The notes under the pieces are model-generated. The model saw only the letters and a list, made by a program, of their open reading frames with translations. It had not been told where the DNA came from and did not search any database. A stretch of DNA of 64,000 nucleotides from Silurus meridionalis (taxonomy: Eukaryota > Chordata > Actinopteri > Siluriformes > Siluridae). The position numbers and the translations under genes are program-made. The stretch is from the NCBI RefSeq assembly GCF_014805685.1, contig NC_060887.1, positions 17,080,463 to 17,144,462 on the forward strand, in the 5' to 3' direction. Below, one piece after another: positions 50,886 to 61,039 of the stretch (within the stretch, counting starts at the first letter, position 1; every line of letters starts with the position of its first letter).

Positions 50886-52040
50886 TTTATCAAGCCCTGG
50901 AATCTCCAAGGAAGAACTTTTAATTCTCTTTCGAAATCTTATAGTTTGTCTACTTTGTAGATTTGTAGACTTTGTACATAAAACTGTAAATCTATTTGTT
51001 AATTAAAGATACCTGTTTAAAAGATTGCTTCATATATTTGTCTTTTTTGGAAGACTTGTTTGGCCTACCTTTAATATGAGTTATGGTGTCGAAGTATGGA
51101 AAAGAAGCCATGTTGGGTTATTAGGCTTATTGACTGCTTGCACAAGTCAGAAAAGGAAGCTTAGTAGATAAGGTGTTGGTTTACTGATTAGTAAGTGCCC
51201 ACAATTTAGTGGGCTTAAACCCTGGCATTGCCAAAGTAAAAGTTTTCTTTTTCTTTTGAAATCTAATAGTTTGTCTACTTTGTGACATTAAACTGTAAAT
51301 CTAGATCTAATTAGCAAGAACTTTTTGAAATTCTTGTTTGGCCTACTTTTAATGAGTTACATGGTATGGAAGTACAGAAAAGAAGCCATGTTGGTTCATT
51401 AGGCTTATTGACTGCTCATACAACACAAAAGTGGTAGCTCAGTGGGGAAGTTATTGGTTTACTAATTAACAACTCCCCATAATTTTGTGGGTTCAAACCC
51501 TGGCATTGCCAAGGTAAAAGTTTTATTTTTATTTAGAAATCTAATAGTTTGTCTACTTTGTGACATTAAACTGTAAATCTGTTTATTAACTAAAGAGATC
51601 TGTTCAAAAGATTGCTTTTTATTTGACTTTTTTGAAAGACTTGTTTGGCCTAACTTTAATATGAGTTACATGGTGTTGTAGTATGGAAAAGAAGCCATGT
51701 TGGTTCATTAGGCTTATTGACTGCTTGCATAAATCAGAAGTGGTAGCTCAGTGGGTAAGGTCTAGGTTTACTAATCAGCTGGTCCCCTCAAGGTTGTAAG
51801 TTCAAACCCCAGCTCTGCCAATGTAAATTTTTATTTCTCTTTCAAAATCTAATAGTTTGTCTACTTTGTGACATTAAACTGTAAATATATTTGTTAATAA
51901 GTGTGACCTATTCAACAGATTGCTTTATTTATTTGTCTTTTTTTAAAGACTTGTTTGGCCTAACTTTAATGAGTAATATGGTGTTGTAGTATGGAAAAGA
52001 AGCCATGTTGGTTCATTAGGCTTATTGACTGCTTCCACAA
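50886..52040 (+). repeat. Left edge of array, type A monomers
   Basis: About four diverged monomers. Their tRNA-like parts keep near-canonical boxes (TAGCTCAGTGGG at 51,435 and 51,744; GGTTCAAACCC at 51,490) and end CTCTGCCA or ATTGCCA. Their bodies have CCTAACTTTAAT and GTTGTAGTATGG. The first copy is cut at its B-box by the RTE element. The tRNA-like segment near 51,143-51,234 is strongly degraded. Confidence 0.8.
51429..51522 (+). repeat. tRNA-like segment, type A, left edge
   Basis: Contains TAGCTCAGTGGG as A-box and GGGTTCAAACCCTGG as B-box with part of the T-arm, ending TTGCCAAGG. A T-run follows (AGTTTTATTTTT). It is not a functional tRNA, since arms are imperfect and no acceptor stem pairs fully. 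Confidence 0.65.
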
Positions 52041-55000
52041 ACAGGAGAGAATAGCTCAATTTGTTAAGACATTGGTTTATCTATCAGCAGGTTCCACAAG
52101 GTTGTGGGTTCAAGCCCCGACACTGACAAGGTAATTTTTTTTTTTTATCTAATAGTTTGTCTACTTTGTGACATTAAACTGTAAATCTATTTGATAATTA
52201 AAAAGACCTGTTTAAAAGATTGCTTTATTTTATTGTCCTTTTTAAAAGACTTGTTTGGCCTTCTTTTAATATGAGTGACATGGTATTGAAGTATGGAAAA
52301 GAAGCCATGTTGGTTCATTAGGCTTATTGACTGCTTGTTCAAACGGGAGAGAATAGCTCAATGTGTTAAGGCATTGGTTTATCTATCAGCATGTCTCACA
52401 AGGTTGTGGGTTCAATTCCCGACACAGACAAGGTGAAATTTTTGTTTTTTTTAATCTAATGGATTGTCTACTTTGTGACATTAAACTGTAAATCTATTTG
52501 ATAATTAAAAAGACCTGTTAAAAAGATTGCTTTTTTCATTGTCTTTTTTTGAAAGACTTGTTTGGCCTTCTTTTAATATGAGTTACATGGTATTGAAGTA
52601 TGGAAAAAAAGCCATGTTGGTTCATTAGGCTTATTGACTGCTTGCACTAACTGGAGGGAATAGCTCAATGTGTTAAGGCATTGGTTTATCTATCAGCAGG
52701 TTGTGGATTCAAGCCCTGACACAGACAAGGTAAAAAATGTATTTATTATTATTTTTTTTAATCTAATGGTTTGTCTACTTTGTGACATTAAACTGTAAAT
52801 CTTTTTGATAATTAAAAATACCTGTTTAAAAGATTGCTTTTTTCTTTGTCTTTTTTGAAAGTCTTGTTTGGCCTTCTTTTAATGAGTTATATGGTAGTGA
52901 AGTATGGAAAATAAGCCATGTTGGTTCATTAGGCTTATTGACTGGTTGCACAACTGGGAGAGAATGGCTCAATGTGTTAAGGCATTGGTTTATCTATCAG
53001 TAGATAGCCACAAGGTTGTGGGTTCAAGCCCTGACACAGACAAGGTAAAAAATAAAAAAAATTTTATCTAATGGTTTGGTTACTTTGTGACATTAAACTG
53101 TAAATCTATTTGATAATTAAAAGACCTGTTAAAAAGATTGCTTTTTTTATTGTCCCGTTTGAAAGACTTGTTTGGCCTTCTTTTAATGAGTTACATGGTA
53201 GTGAAGTATGGAAAAGAAGCCATGTTGGTTCATTAGGCTTATTGACTGCTTGTTCAAACAGGAGAGAATAGCTCAGTGTTTTAAGGCATTGGTTTATCTA
53301 TCAGCAGGTCCCCTCAAGGTTGTGGGTTCAAGCCCTGACACATACAAGGTAAAAAAATGTTGTTTTTTTTAAATCTAATAGTTTGTCTACTTTGTGACAT
53401 TAAACTGTAAATCTTTTTGATAATGGTTTATCTATCAGCAGGTCCCACAAGGTTGTGGGTTCAATCCCTGACACAGACAAGGTGAAAATTTTGTTTTTTT
53501 GTTTTTTTTAATCTAATGGTTTGTCTACTTTGTGACATTAAACTGTAAATCTATTTGATGATTAAAAAGACCTGTTAAAAAGATTGCTTTTTTCATTGTC
53601 TTTTTTGAAAGATTGATTGGCCTTCTTTTAATATGAGTTACATGGTATTGAAGTATGGAAAAGAAGCCATGGCCTTCTTTTAATGAGTTACATGGTAGTG
53701 AAGTATGGAAAATAAGCCATGTTGGTTCATTAGGCTTATTGACTGCTTGCCCATATGTAAGAGAATAGCTCAATGTGTTAAGGCATGGGTTTATCTATCA
53801 GCAGGTCCCCCCAAGGTTGTGGGTTCAAGCCCTGACACATACAAGGTAAAAAATGTTGTTTTTTATTTTTAATCTAATAGTTTGTCTACTTTGTGACATT
53901 AAACTGTAAATCTTTTTGATAATGGTTTATCTATCAGCAGGTCCCACAAGGTTGTGGGTTCAATCCCTGACACAGACAAGGTGAAAATTTTGTTTTTTTG
54001 TTTTTTTTAATCTAATGGTTTGTCTACTTTGTGACATTAAACTGTAAATCTATTTGATGATTAAAAAGACCTGTTAAAAAGATTGCTTTTTTCATTGTCT
54101 TTTTTGAAAGATTGATTGGCCTTCTTTTAATATGAGTTACATGGTATTGAAGTATGGAAAAGAAGCCATGGCCTTCTTTTAATGAGTTACATGGTAGTGA
54201 AGTATGGAAAATAAGCCATGTTGGTTCATTAGGCTTATTGACTGCTTGCCCATATGTAAGAGAATAGCTCAATGTGTTAAGGCATGGGTTTATCTATCAG
54301 CAGGTCCCCCCAAGGTTGTGGGTTCAAGCCCTGACACATACAAGGTAAAAAAATGTTGTTGTTTTTTAATCTAATAGTTTGTCTACTTTGTGACATTAAA
54401 CTGTAAATCTTTTTGATAATGGTTTATCTATCAGCAGGTCCCACAAGGTTGTGGGTTCAATCCCTGACACAGACAAGGTGAAAATTTTGTTTTTTTGTTT
54501 TTTTTAATCTAATGGTTTGTCTACTTTGTGACATTAAACTGTAAATCTATTTGATGATTAAAAAGACCTGTTAAAAAGATTGCTTTTTTCATTGTCTTTT
54601 TTGAAAGATTGATTGGCCTTCTTTTAATATGAGTTACATGGTATTGAAGTATGGAAAAGAAGCCATGGCCTTCTTTTAATGAGTTACATGGTAGTGAAGT
54701 ATGGAAAATAAGCCATGTTGGTTCATTAGGCTTATTGACTGCTTGCCCATATGTAAGAGAATAGCTCAATGTGTTAAGGCATGGGTTTATCTATCAGCAG
54801 GTACCCACAAGGTTGTGGGTTCAACCCTGACACAGACAAGGTAAAAAAAAATTTTTTTTTAATTTAATGGTTTGTCTTCTTTGTGACATTATACTGTAAA
54901 TCTATTTGATAATTAAAAAGACCTGTTAAAAAGATTGCTTTTTTCTTTGTCTTTTTTGAAAGACTTGTTTGGCCTTCTTTTAATGAGTTACATGGTAGTG

Positions 55001-58000
55001 AAGTATGGAAAAGAAGCCATGTTGGTTCATTAGGCTTATTGACTGCTTGTTCAAACGGGAGAGAATAGCTCAATGTGTTAAGGCATTGGTTTATCTATCA
55101 GCATGTCTCACAAGGTTGTGGCTTCAAGCCCCGACACATACAAGGTAAAAAATGTTTTTTTTTTTTTTAATCTAATAGTTTGTCTACTTTGTGACATTAA
55201 ACTGTAAATCTATTTGATAATTAAAAAGACCTGTTAAAAAGATAGCTTTATTTTATTGTCCTTTTGAAAGACTAGTTTGGCCTTCTTTTAATGAGTTACA
55301 TGGTAGTGAAGTATGGAAAAGAAGCCATGTTGGTTCATTAGGCTTATTGACTGCTTGCACAAACAGGAGAGAATAGCTCAATGTGTTAAGTCATTGGTTT
55401 ATCTCTCAGGAGGTCCTCACAAGGTTGTGGGTTCAAGCCCCATCACAGACAAGGTTAATTATTATTTTTTTTTTTATCTAACAGTTTGTCTACTTTGTGA
55501 CATTAAACTGTAAATCTATTTGATAATTAAAAAGACCTGTTAAAAAGATTGCTTTATTTTATTGTCCTTTTTGAAAGACTTGTTTGGCCTTCTTTTAATG
55601 AGTTACATGGTAGTGAAGTATGGAAAAGAAGCCATGTTGGTTCATTAGGCTTATTGACTGCTTGCACAAATAGGAGAGAATAGCTCAATGTGTTAAGGCA
55701 TTGGTTTATCTATCAGCAGGTCCCCACAAGGTTGTGGGTTCAATGCCCGACACAGACAAGGTTAATTATTATTATTTTTTTTTATCTAACAGTTTGTCTA
55801 CTTTGTGACATTAAACTGTAAATCTATTTGATAATTAAAAAGACCTGTTAAAAAGATTGCTTTATTTTATTGTCCTTTTTGAAAGACTAGTTTGGCCTTC
55901 TTTTAATGAGTTACATGGTAGTGAAGTATGGAAAAGAAGCCATGTTGGTTCATTAGGCTTATTGACTGCTTGCACAAACAGGAGAGATTAGCTCAAAGTG
56001 TTAAGGCATTGATTTATCTCTCAGGAGGTCCTCACAAGGTTTTGGGTTCAAGCCCCATCACAGACAAGGTAAAAATTTTTTTTTTTTATCTAATAGTTTG
56101 TCTACTTTGTGACATTAAACTGTAAATCTTTTTGATAATTAAAAAGACCTGTTTAAAAGATTGCTTTTTTTATTGTCCTTTTTGAAAGAATGGTTTTCTC
56201 TTCTTTTAATGAGTTACATGGTACTGAAGTATGGAAAAGAAGCCATGTTAGTTCATTAGGCTTATTGACTGCTTGCACATGCAAGAGAGAGTAGCTCAAT
56301 GTGTTAAGGCGTTGGTTTATCTATCAACAGGTCCCCACAAGTTTGTGGGTTCAAGCCCCGAAACAGACTACTTTGTGACATTAAACTGTAAATCTATTTG
56401 ATAATTATAAAGACCTGTTAAAAACATTACTTTATTTTATTGTCCTTTTTGAAAGACTGGTTTGGCCTTCTTTTAATATGAGTTACATGGTAGTGAAGTA
56501 TGGAAAAGAAGCCATGTTGGTTCATTAGGCTTATTGACTGGCTGCACAAATGGGAGAGAATACCTCAATGTGTTAAGGCATTGGTTTGTCTATCAGCAGG
56601 TCCCCACAAGGTTGTGGGTTCAATCCCGACAAAGTAAAAAAAAAAATTTTTAACTAATGGTTTGTCTACTTTGTGACATTAAACTGTAAATCTATTTGAT
56701 AATTAACAAGACCTGTTAAAAAGATTGCTTTTTTCTTAGTCATTTTTGAAAGACTTGTTTGGCCTTCTTTTAGAGTTACATGGTAGTGAAGTATGGAAAA
56801 GAAGCCATTTTGGTTCATTAGGCTTATTGACTGCTTGCACAAATGGTAGAGAATAACTCAGTGTGTTTAGGCATTGGTTTATCTATCAGCAGATCCCCCC
56901 AAGATTGTAGGTTCAAGCCCCGACACAGACAAGGTAAAACAATATATGTTTTTTTTTAATCTAATAGTTTGTCTACTTTGTGACATTAAACTGTAAATCT
57001 ATTTGATAATTAAAATGACCTGTTTAAAAGATTGCTTTATTTTATTGTCCGTTTTGAAAGACTTGTTTGGCCTTCTTTTAATATGAGTTACATGGTATTG
57101 AAGTATGGAAAAGTAGCCATATCGGTTCATTAGGCTTATTGACTGGTTGCACAAGCGGGAGAGTAAAGCTCAATGTGTTAAGGCATTGATTTATCTTTTA
57201 GCAGGTCCCTACGGTTGTGGGTTCAAGCCCTGACACAGACAAGTTAAAAAAAAAAATTTTTATCTAATGGTTTGTCTACTTTGTGACATTAAACTGTAAA
57301 TCTATTTGATAATTAAAAAGACCTGTTAAAAAGATTGCTTTTTTCTTTGTCTTTTTTGAAAGAATGGTTTGGCCTTCTTTAAATGAGTTACATGGTAGTG
57401 AAGTATGGAAAATAAGCCATGTTGGTTCCTTAGGCTTATTGACTGTTTGCACAAATGGGAGGGAATAGCTCAATGTCTTAGGGCATTGGTTTATCTATCA
57501 GTAGGTTGTGGGTTCAAGCCCTGACACAGACAAGGTTAAAAATGTATTTATTTATTTATCTTAATCTAATAGTTTGTCTACTTTGTGACATTAAACTGTA
57601 AATCTATTTAATAATTAAAAAGACCTGTTAAAAAGATTGCTTTTTTCTTTGTCTTTTTTGAAAGACCTGTTTGGCCTTCTTTTAGAATCGTTTGGCCTTC
57701 TTTAAATATTAGTTACATGGTATTGAAGTATGGAAAAGAAGCCATGTTGGTTCATTAGGCTTATTGACTGCTTGCGCAAACGGGAGGGAATAGCTCAATG
57801 TGTTAAGGCATCGGTTTATCTATCAGCAGGTTCCCACAACTTTGTGGGTTCAAGCCCCGACACAGACGTTGTTAAAAAAAAACAAATTTTAACTAATGGT
57901 TTGTCTACTTTGTGACATTAAACTGTAAATCTATTTGATAATTAAAAAGACCTGTTAAAAAGATTGCTTTTTTCTTTGTCTTTTTTAAAAGACTTGTTTG

Positions 58001-58030
58001 GCCGTCTTTGAAAATGAGTTACATGGTGTT
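52041..58030 (+). repeat. Array interior, type B monomers
   Basis: Roughly twenty monomers whose tRNA-like segment reads AATAGCTCAATGTGTTAAGG, then GGTTTATCTATCAGCAGG and GGTTCAAGCCCCGACAC. Bodies have CCTTCTTTTAAT and GTAGTGAAGTATGG. The A-box differs from the consensus at two positions, while the B-box is a good match. A small deletion removes part of the anchor near 56,366. Includes the higher-order repeat annotated separately. Confidence 0.8.
53383..54871 (+). repeat. Higher-order repeat, three ~498-bp copies
   Basis: Copies begin at about 53,383, 53,882 and 54,379. Each consists of a shortened 138-bp monomer (which has a B-box but has lost the A-box and most of the body) plus a long monomer of about 360 bp. 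The long monomer contains an internal duplication of the block GGCCTTCTTTTAAT...GAAGCCAT. The three copies are nearly identical and encode the same 82-codon antisense frame, in contrast to the more diverged neighbouring monomers. Confidence 0.9.
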
Positions 58031-59011
58031 GAAGTATGGCAAAGGAGCCATGTTGGTTCATTAGGCTTATTGACTGTTTGGATAAGTCAGAACTGTTAGC
58101 TCTGTGGGTAAGTTCTTGGTTTACTGATCAGCTTGTTCCCACACGGTTGTGGGTTCAAACCCCAGCTCTGCCATGGTATATTTTTATTTCTCTTTCAAAA
58201 TCTAATAGTTTGTCTACTTTGTGACATTAAACTATAAATCTATTTGTTAATAAGTGTGACCTATTCAAAAGATTGCTTTATTATTTTGTCTTCTTTAAAA
58301 GACTTGTTTGGCCTAACTTTAATATCAGTTACATGGTGTTGTAGTATGGAAAAGAAGCCATGTTGGTCCATTAGGCTTATTGACTGCTTGCACAAGTCAG
58401 AAGTGGTAGCTCAGTGTGTAATGTCTTGGTTTACTAATCAGCTGGACCCAACAAGGTTGTGGTTTCAAACCCCAACTCTGCCAATGTAAATTTTTATTTC
58501 TCTTTCAAAATCTAACAGTTTGTATACTTTGTGACATTAAACTGTAAATCTATTTGATAATTAAAAAGACCTTTTAAAAGATTGCTTTTTTTCTTTGTCT
58601 TTTTTGAAAGACTTGTTTGGCCTTCTTTTAATGAGTTACATGGTGTTGTAGTATGGAAAAGAAGCCATGTTGGTTCATTAGGCTTATTGACTGCTTGCAT
58701 AAGTCAGGAGTGGTAGCTCAGTGGGTAATGTCTTGAATTACTGGTCAGCTGGTCCCCACAAGGTTGTGGGTTCAAACCCCAGCTATGTCAATGTAAATTT
58801 TTATTTCTCTTTCAAAATCTAACAGTTCGCTACTTTGTGACATTAAACTGTAAATCTATTTGTTAATTAGTGTGACATATTTAAAAGATTGCTTTATTTA
58901 TTTTTCTTTTTTGAAAGACTTGTTTGGCCTAACTTTAATGTTACATGGTGTTGTAGTATGGAAAAGAAGCCATGTTGGTTCATTAGGCTTATTGACTGCT
59001 TGCACAACTCA

Positions 59012-59095
59012 GGAATGGTAGCTCAGTGGGTAAGGTCTTGGTTTATTGATCAGCAGGTCCCCACAAGGTTGTGTGTTCAAACCCCAGCTCTGTCA
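59012..59095 (+). repeat. tRNA-like segment, type A, right edge
   Basis: Among the best preserved A-boxes, TAGCTCAGTGGGTAAGG, followed by a B-box region TGTTCAAACCCCAG and CTCTGTCAATG, then AATTTTTATTTC. The acceptor stem does not pair, so this is a tRNA-derived promoter head and not a tRNA gene. Confidence 0.65.
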
Positions 59096-59791
59096 ATGTA
59101 AATTTTTATTTCTCTTTCAAAATCTATTAGTTTGTCTACTTTGTGACATTAAACTGTAAATCTATTTGTTAATAAGTGTGACCTATTCAACAGATTGCTT
59201 TATTTATTTGTCTTTTTTGAAAGATTTGTTTGGCCTAACTTTAATGAGTTACATGGTGTTGTAGTATGGAAAAGAAGCCATGTTGGTTCATTAGGCTAAT
59301 AGTTGTTGGTTCATTAGGCTAATAGTTTGTTAATGATGTGTGACCTATTCAAAAGATTGCTTTGTTTATTTGTCTTTTTTGAAATACTTGTTTGGCCTAA
59401 CTTTAATATGAGTTACATGGTGTTGTAGTATGGAAAAGAAGCCATGTTGGTTCATTAGGCTTATTGACTGCTTGCGCAAGTCAGAAGTGATAGCTCAGTG
59501 GGTAAGGTATTGGGTTAATGTTTGTTAGGTCCCCACAACATTGTAGGTTCAAACCCCAGCTTTGGCAAGGTACATTTATCTTGTTCTTTTGAAATCTAAT
59601 AGTTTGTCTACTTTGTGACATTAAACTGTAACTCTATTTGTTAATTGAAGAGATCCGTTCAAAAGATTGCTTTTTATATTTGTCTTTTTTGAAAGACTTG
59701 TTTGGCCTAACTTTAATATGTTACATGGTGTTGTAGGATGAAAAAGAAGCCATGTCGGTTCATTAGGCTTATTGACTGCTTGCTCAAGAGA

Positions 59792-59874
59792 GAAGTGGTA
59801 GCTCAGTGGGTAAGGTATTGTTTTACTGAGCAGCAGGTCCCCACAAGGTTGTGGGTTCAAACCCCTGATTGCCA
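59792..59874 (+). repeat. tRNA-like segment, type A, right edge
   Basis: Both boxes match consensus (TAGCTCAGTGGG and GGGTTCAAACCCC). The two are separated by the usual tRNA spacing, and a T-run follows at 59,881-59,895. Immediately upstream is the shared block ending TTATTGACTGCTTGC. Confidence 0.65.
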
Positions 59875-60098
59875 CAGAAAATTTTATTTCTTTTTTGAAA
59901 TCTAATAGTTTGTCTACTTTGTGACATTAAACTTTGAATCTATTTGTTAATTAGCAAGACCTGTTCAAAGATTGCTTTATTTATTTTTCTTTTTTAAAAG
60001 ACTTGTTTGGCCTAACTTTAATATGAGTTACATGGTGTTGTAGACTGGAAAAGAAGCCATGTTGGTTTATTAGGCTTATTGACTGCTTGCACACGTCA

Positions 60099-60184
60099 GA
60101 AGTAGTAGCTCAGTAGGTAAGGTCTTGGTTTACTAATCAGCAGGTCCCCACAAGTTTGTGGGTTCCAACCCCAGCTTTGCCAAG
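60099..60184 (+). repeat. Last tRNA-like segment of the array
   Basis: A-box TAGCTCAGTAGG and a B-box with one change (GGTTCCAACCCC). It is followed by TTTTTATTTCTC and a final anchor, after which the repeat ends. Confidence 0.6.
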
Positions 60185-60258
60185 GTACATTTTTATTTCT
60201 CTTTTAAAATCTAATAGTTTGTCTACTTTTGACATTAAACTGTAAATCTTTTAGTTAT

Positions 60259-60548
60259 GGTCTGAACTTAATCTTCATCTTTGTTAATGTTATACACAGT
60301 TATAATTGCATATAAATTGGATAATCTGCAGATAATTTATAATAGTAACATCTAGAGGTGGTTGGTGGTAAGACAAAATAGGGATGTCCCCACCAGAATA
60401 GAGAAAATGGACAAAAATTGAGCTTTTTAAACAAAAAAATCCAAATGAGATGTCTGACTTAAAATTGTGGTCTTAATGTATTTAGAAATCGGTGTCCCCA
60501 CGAGTAACCACCCAGTCAGGAGTCCCCACCATGTAGCAAAATCAAGAA
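60259..60548. repeat. Intergenic with a fish 'GTCCCCAC' repeat fragment
   Basis: After the array, the stretch 60,385-60,548 has GATGTCCCCACC, GGTGTCCCCACG and GAGTCCCCACCATG followed directly by the long (GT)n. This combination recurs in fish introns as a dispersed repeat leading into a microsatellite. The first part (60,259-60,380) shows nothing. Confidence 0.4.
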
Positions 60549-60555
60549 TGTGTGT

Positions 60556-60642
<87 letters not shown>
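60549..60642. repeat. (GT)n microsatellite
   Basis: About 94 bp of TG dinucleotides with one TA interruption near the start. It separates the dispersed repeat fragment from the LINE fragment. Confidence 0.95.
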
Positions 60643-60643
<1 letters not shown>

Positions 60644-60655
60644 TTTCAGTTCAGT

Positions 60656-60950
60656 TCAGTTCTTTGTTAAGAAGCCTGATGGCTTGAGGGAAGAAAGTCT
60701 GGATGTGACGGCCCGAATGCTACGGGACCACTTTCCTGATGGCAGGAGGGTGAAGAGTGTGTGTGACGGGTGTGTGGGGTTGTCCACAATGCTGTTGGCT
60801 TTGCGGATGCAGCGTGTGGTGTAAATGTCTGTGATGGAGGGGAGAGAGTCTTCGATGATTTTCTCAGCTGTCCTCACTATCCTCTGTAGGGTCTTGAGAT
60901 CCGAGACAGTGCAGTTCCCAAACCAGGCAGTGATGCAGCTGTGTAACATA
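60656..60950 (-). pseudogene. LINE ORF2 C-terminal fragment
   Basis: A 97-codon open stretch on the minus strand contains SCITAWFGNCTVSDLKTLQR, IVRTAEKII, LPSITDIYTTRCIRKA and HPSHTLFTLLPSGKWSRSIR. This is the C-terminal end of a reverse-transcriptase ORF of a non-LTR retrotransposon very common in fish (often labelled jockey-like). Only the terminal piece is present, so it is a 5'-truncated relic. The clade is uncertain. Confidence 0.75.
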
Positions 60951-61039
60951 GAGTTACAGGCTTAACATTTTCTTCGTATTGCCATAATTGCTAAAATCCT
61001 ACAACAAGCAGGAAGTAGATTTTAATAATACATGCCCTT

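Larger units (their letters stand above)
50886..60258 (+). repeat. Tandem array of ~306-bp tRNA-like (SINE-derived) monomers
   Basis: About 33 occurrences of the anchor TTTGTGACATTAAACTGTAA (or close variants) recur at near-constant spacing, for example at 51,549, 51,857, 52,157, 52,464, 52,771, 53,077, 55,180, 55,486, 55,794, 56,969, 57,272, 57,574, 58,210, 58,520, 58,826, 59,604, 59,910 and 60,219. Most steps are 300-310 bp. Each full monomer has, in order, this anchor, an A/T-rich stretch, a block with GAAGCCATGTTGGTTCATTA, a roughly 85-bp tRNA-like segment with A-box and B-box motifs, and a T-run. Copies are head to tail without spacers. Open frames of 60-90 codons recur in the monomers, but they only mirror the repeat and are not genes. 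I know of tRNA-derived SINEs with similar heads in fish; this tandem form is my reading of the sequence. Confidence 0.92.
58031..60258 (+). repeat. Right edge of array, type A monomers
   Basis: About seven monomers resembling the left-edge type: TAGCTCAGTGGGTAAGG, GGTTCAAACCCC and CTCTGCCA-like ends. Bodies have GTGTGACCTATTCAA and CCTAACTTTAAT. One monomer at about 59,281-59,340 is a fused remnant that lost its tRNA-like half. The array stops after a final anchor at 60,219-60,258. Confidence 0.8.

Noticed and set aside
53525..54769. Three identical 82-codon antisense open frames, plus similar frames starting MEKKPCWFIRLIDCL across the array
   Set aside because: They recur only because the DNA repeats. 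They overlap the tRNA-like monomers, shift length with each small indel and have no separate coding signature.
51429..60184. True tRNA genes in the array
   Set aside because: The boxes look right, but acceptor stems do not pair and D and T arms are imperfect, so I call them tRNA-like promoter heads only.
50886..60258. CRISPR array
   Set aside because: The period is about 306 bp with no unique spacers, and the sequence is plainly vertebrate.
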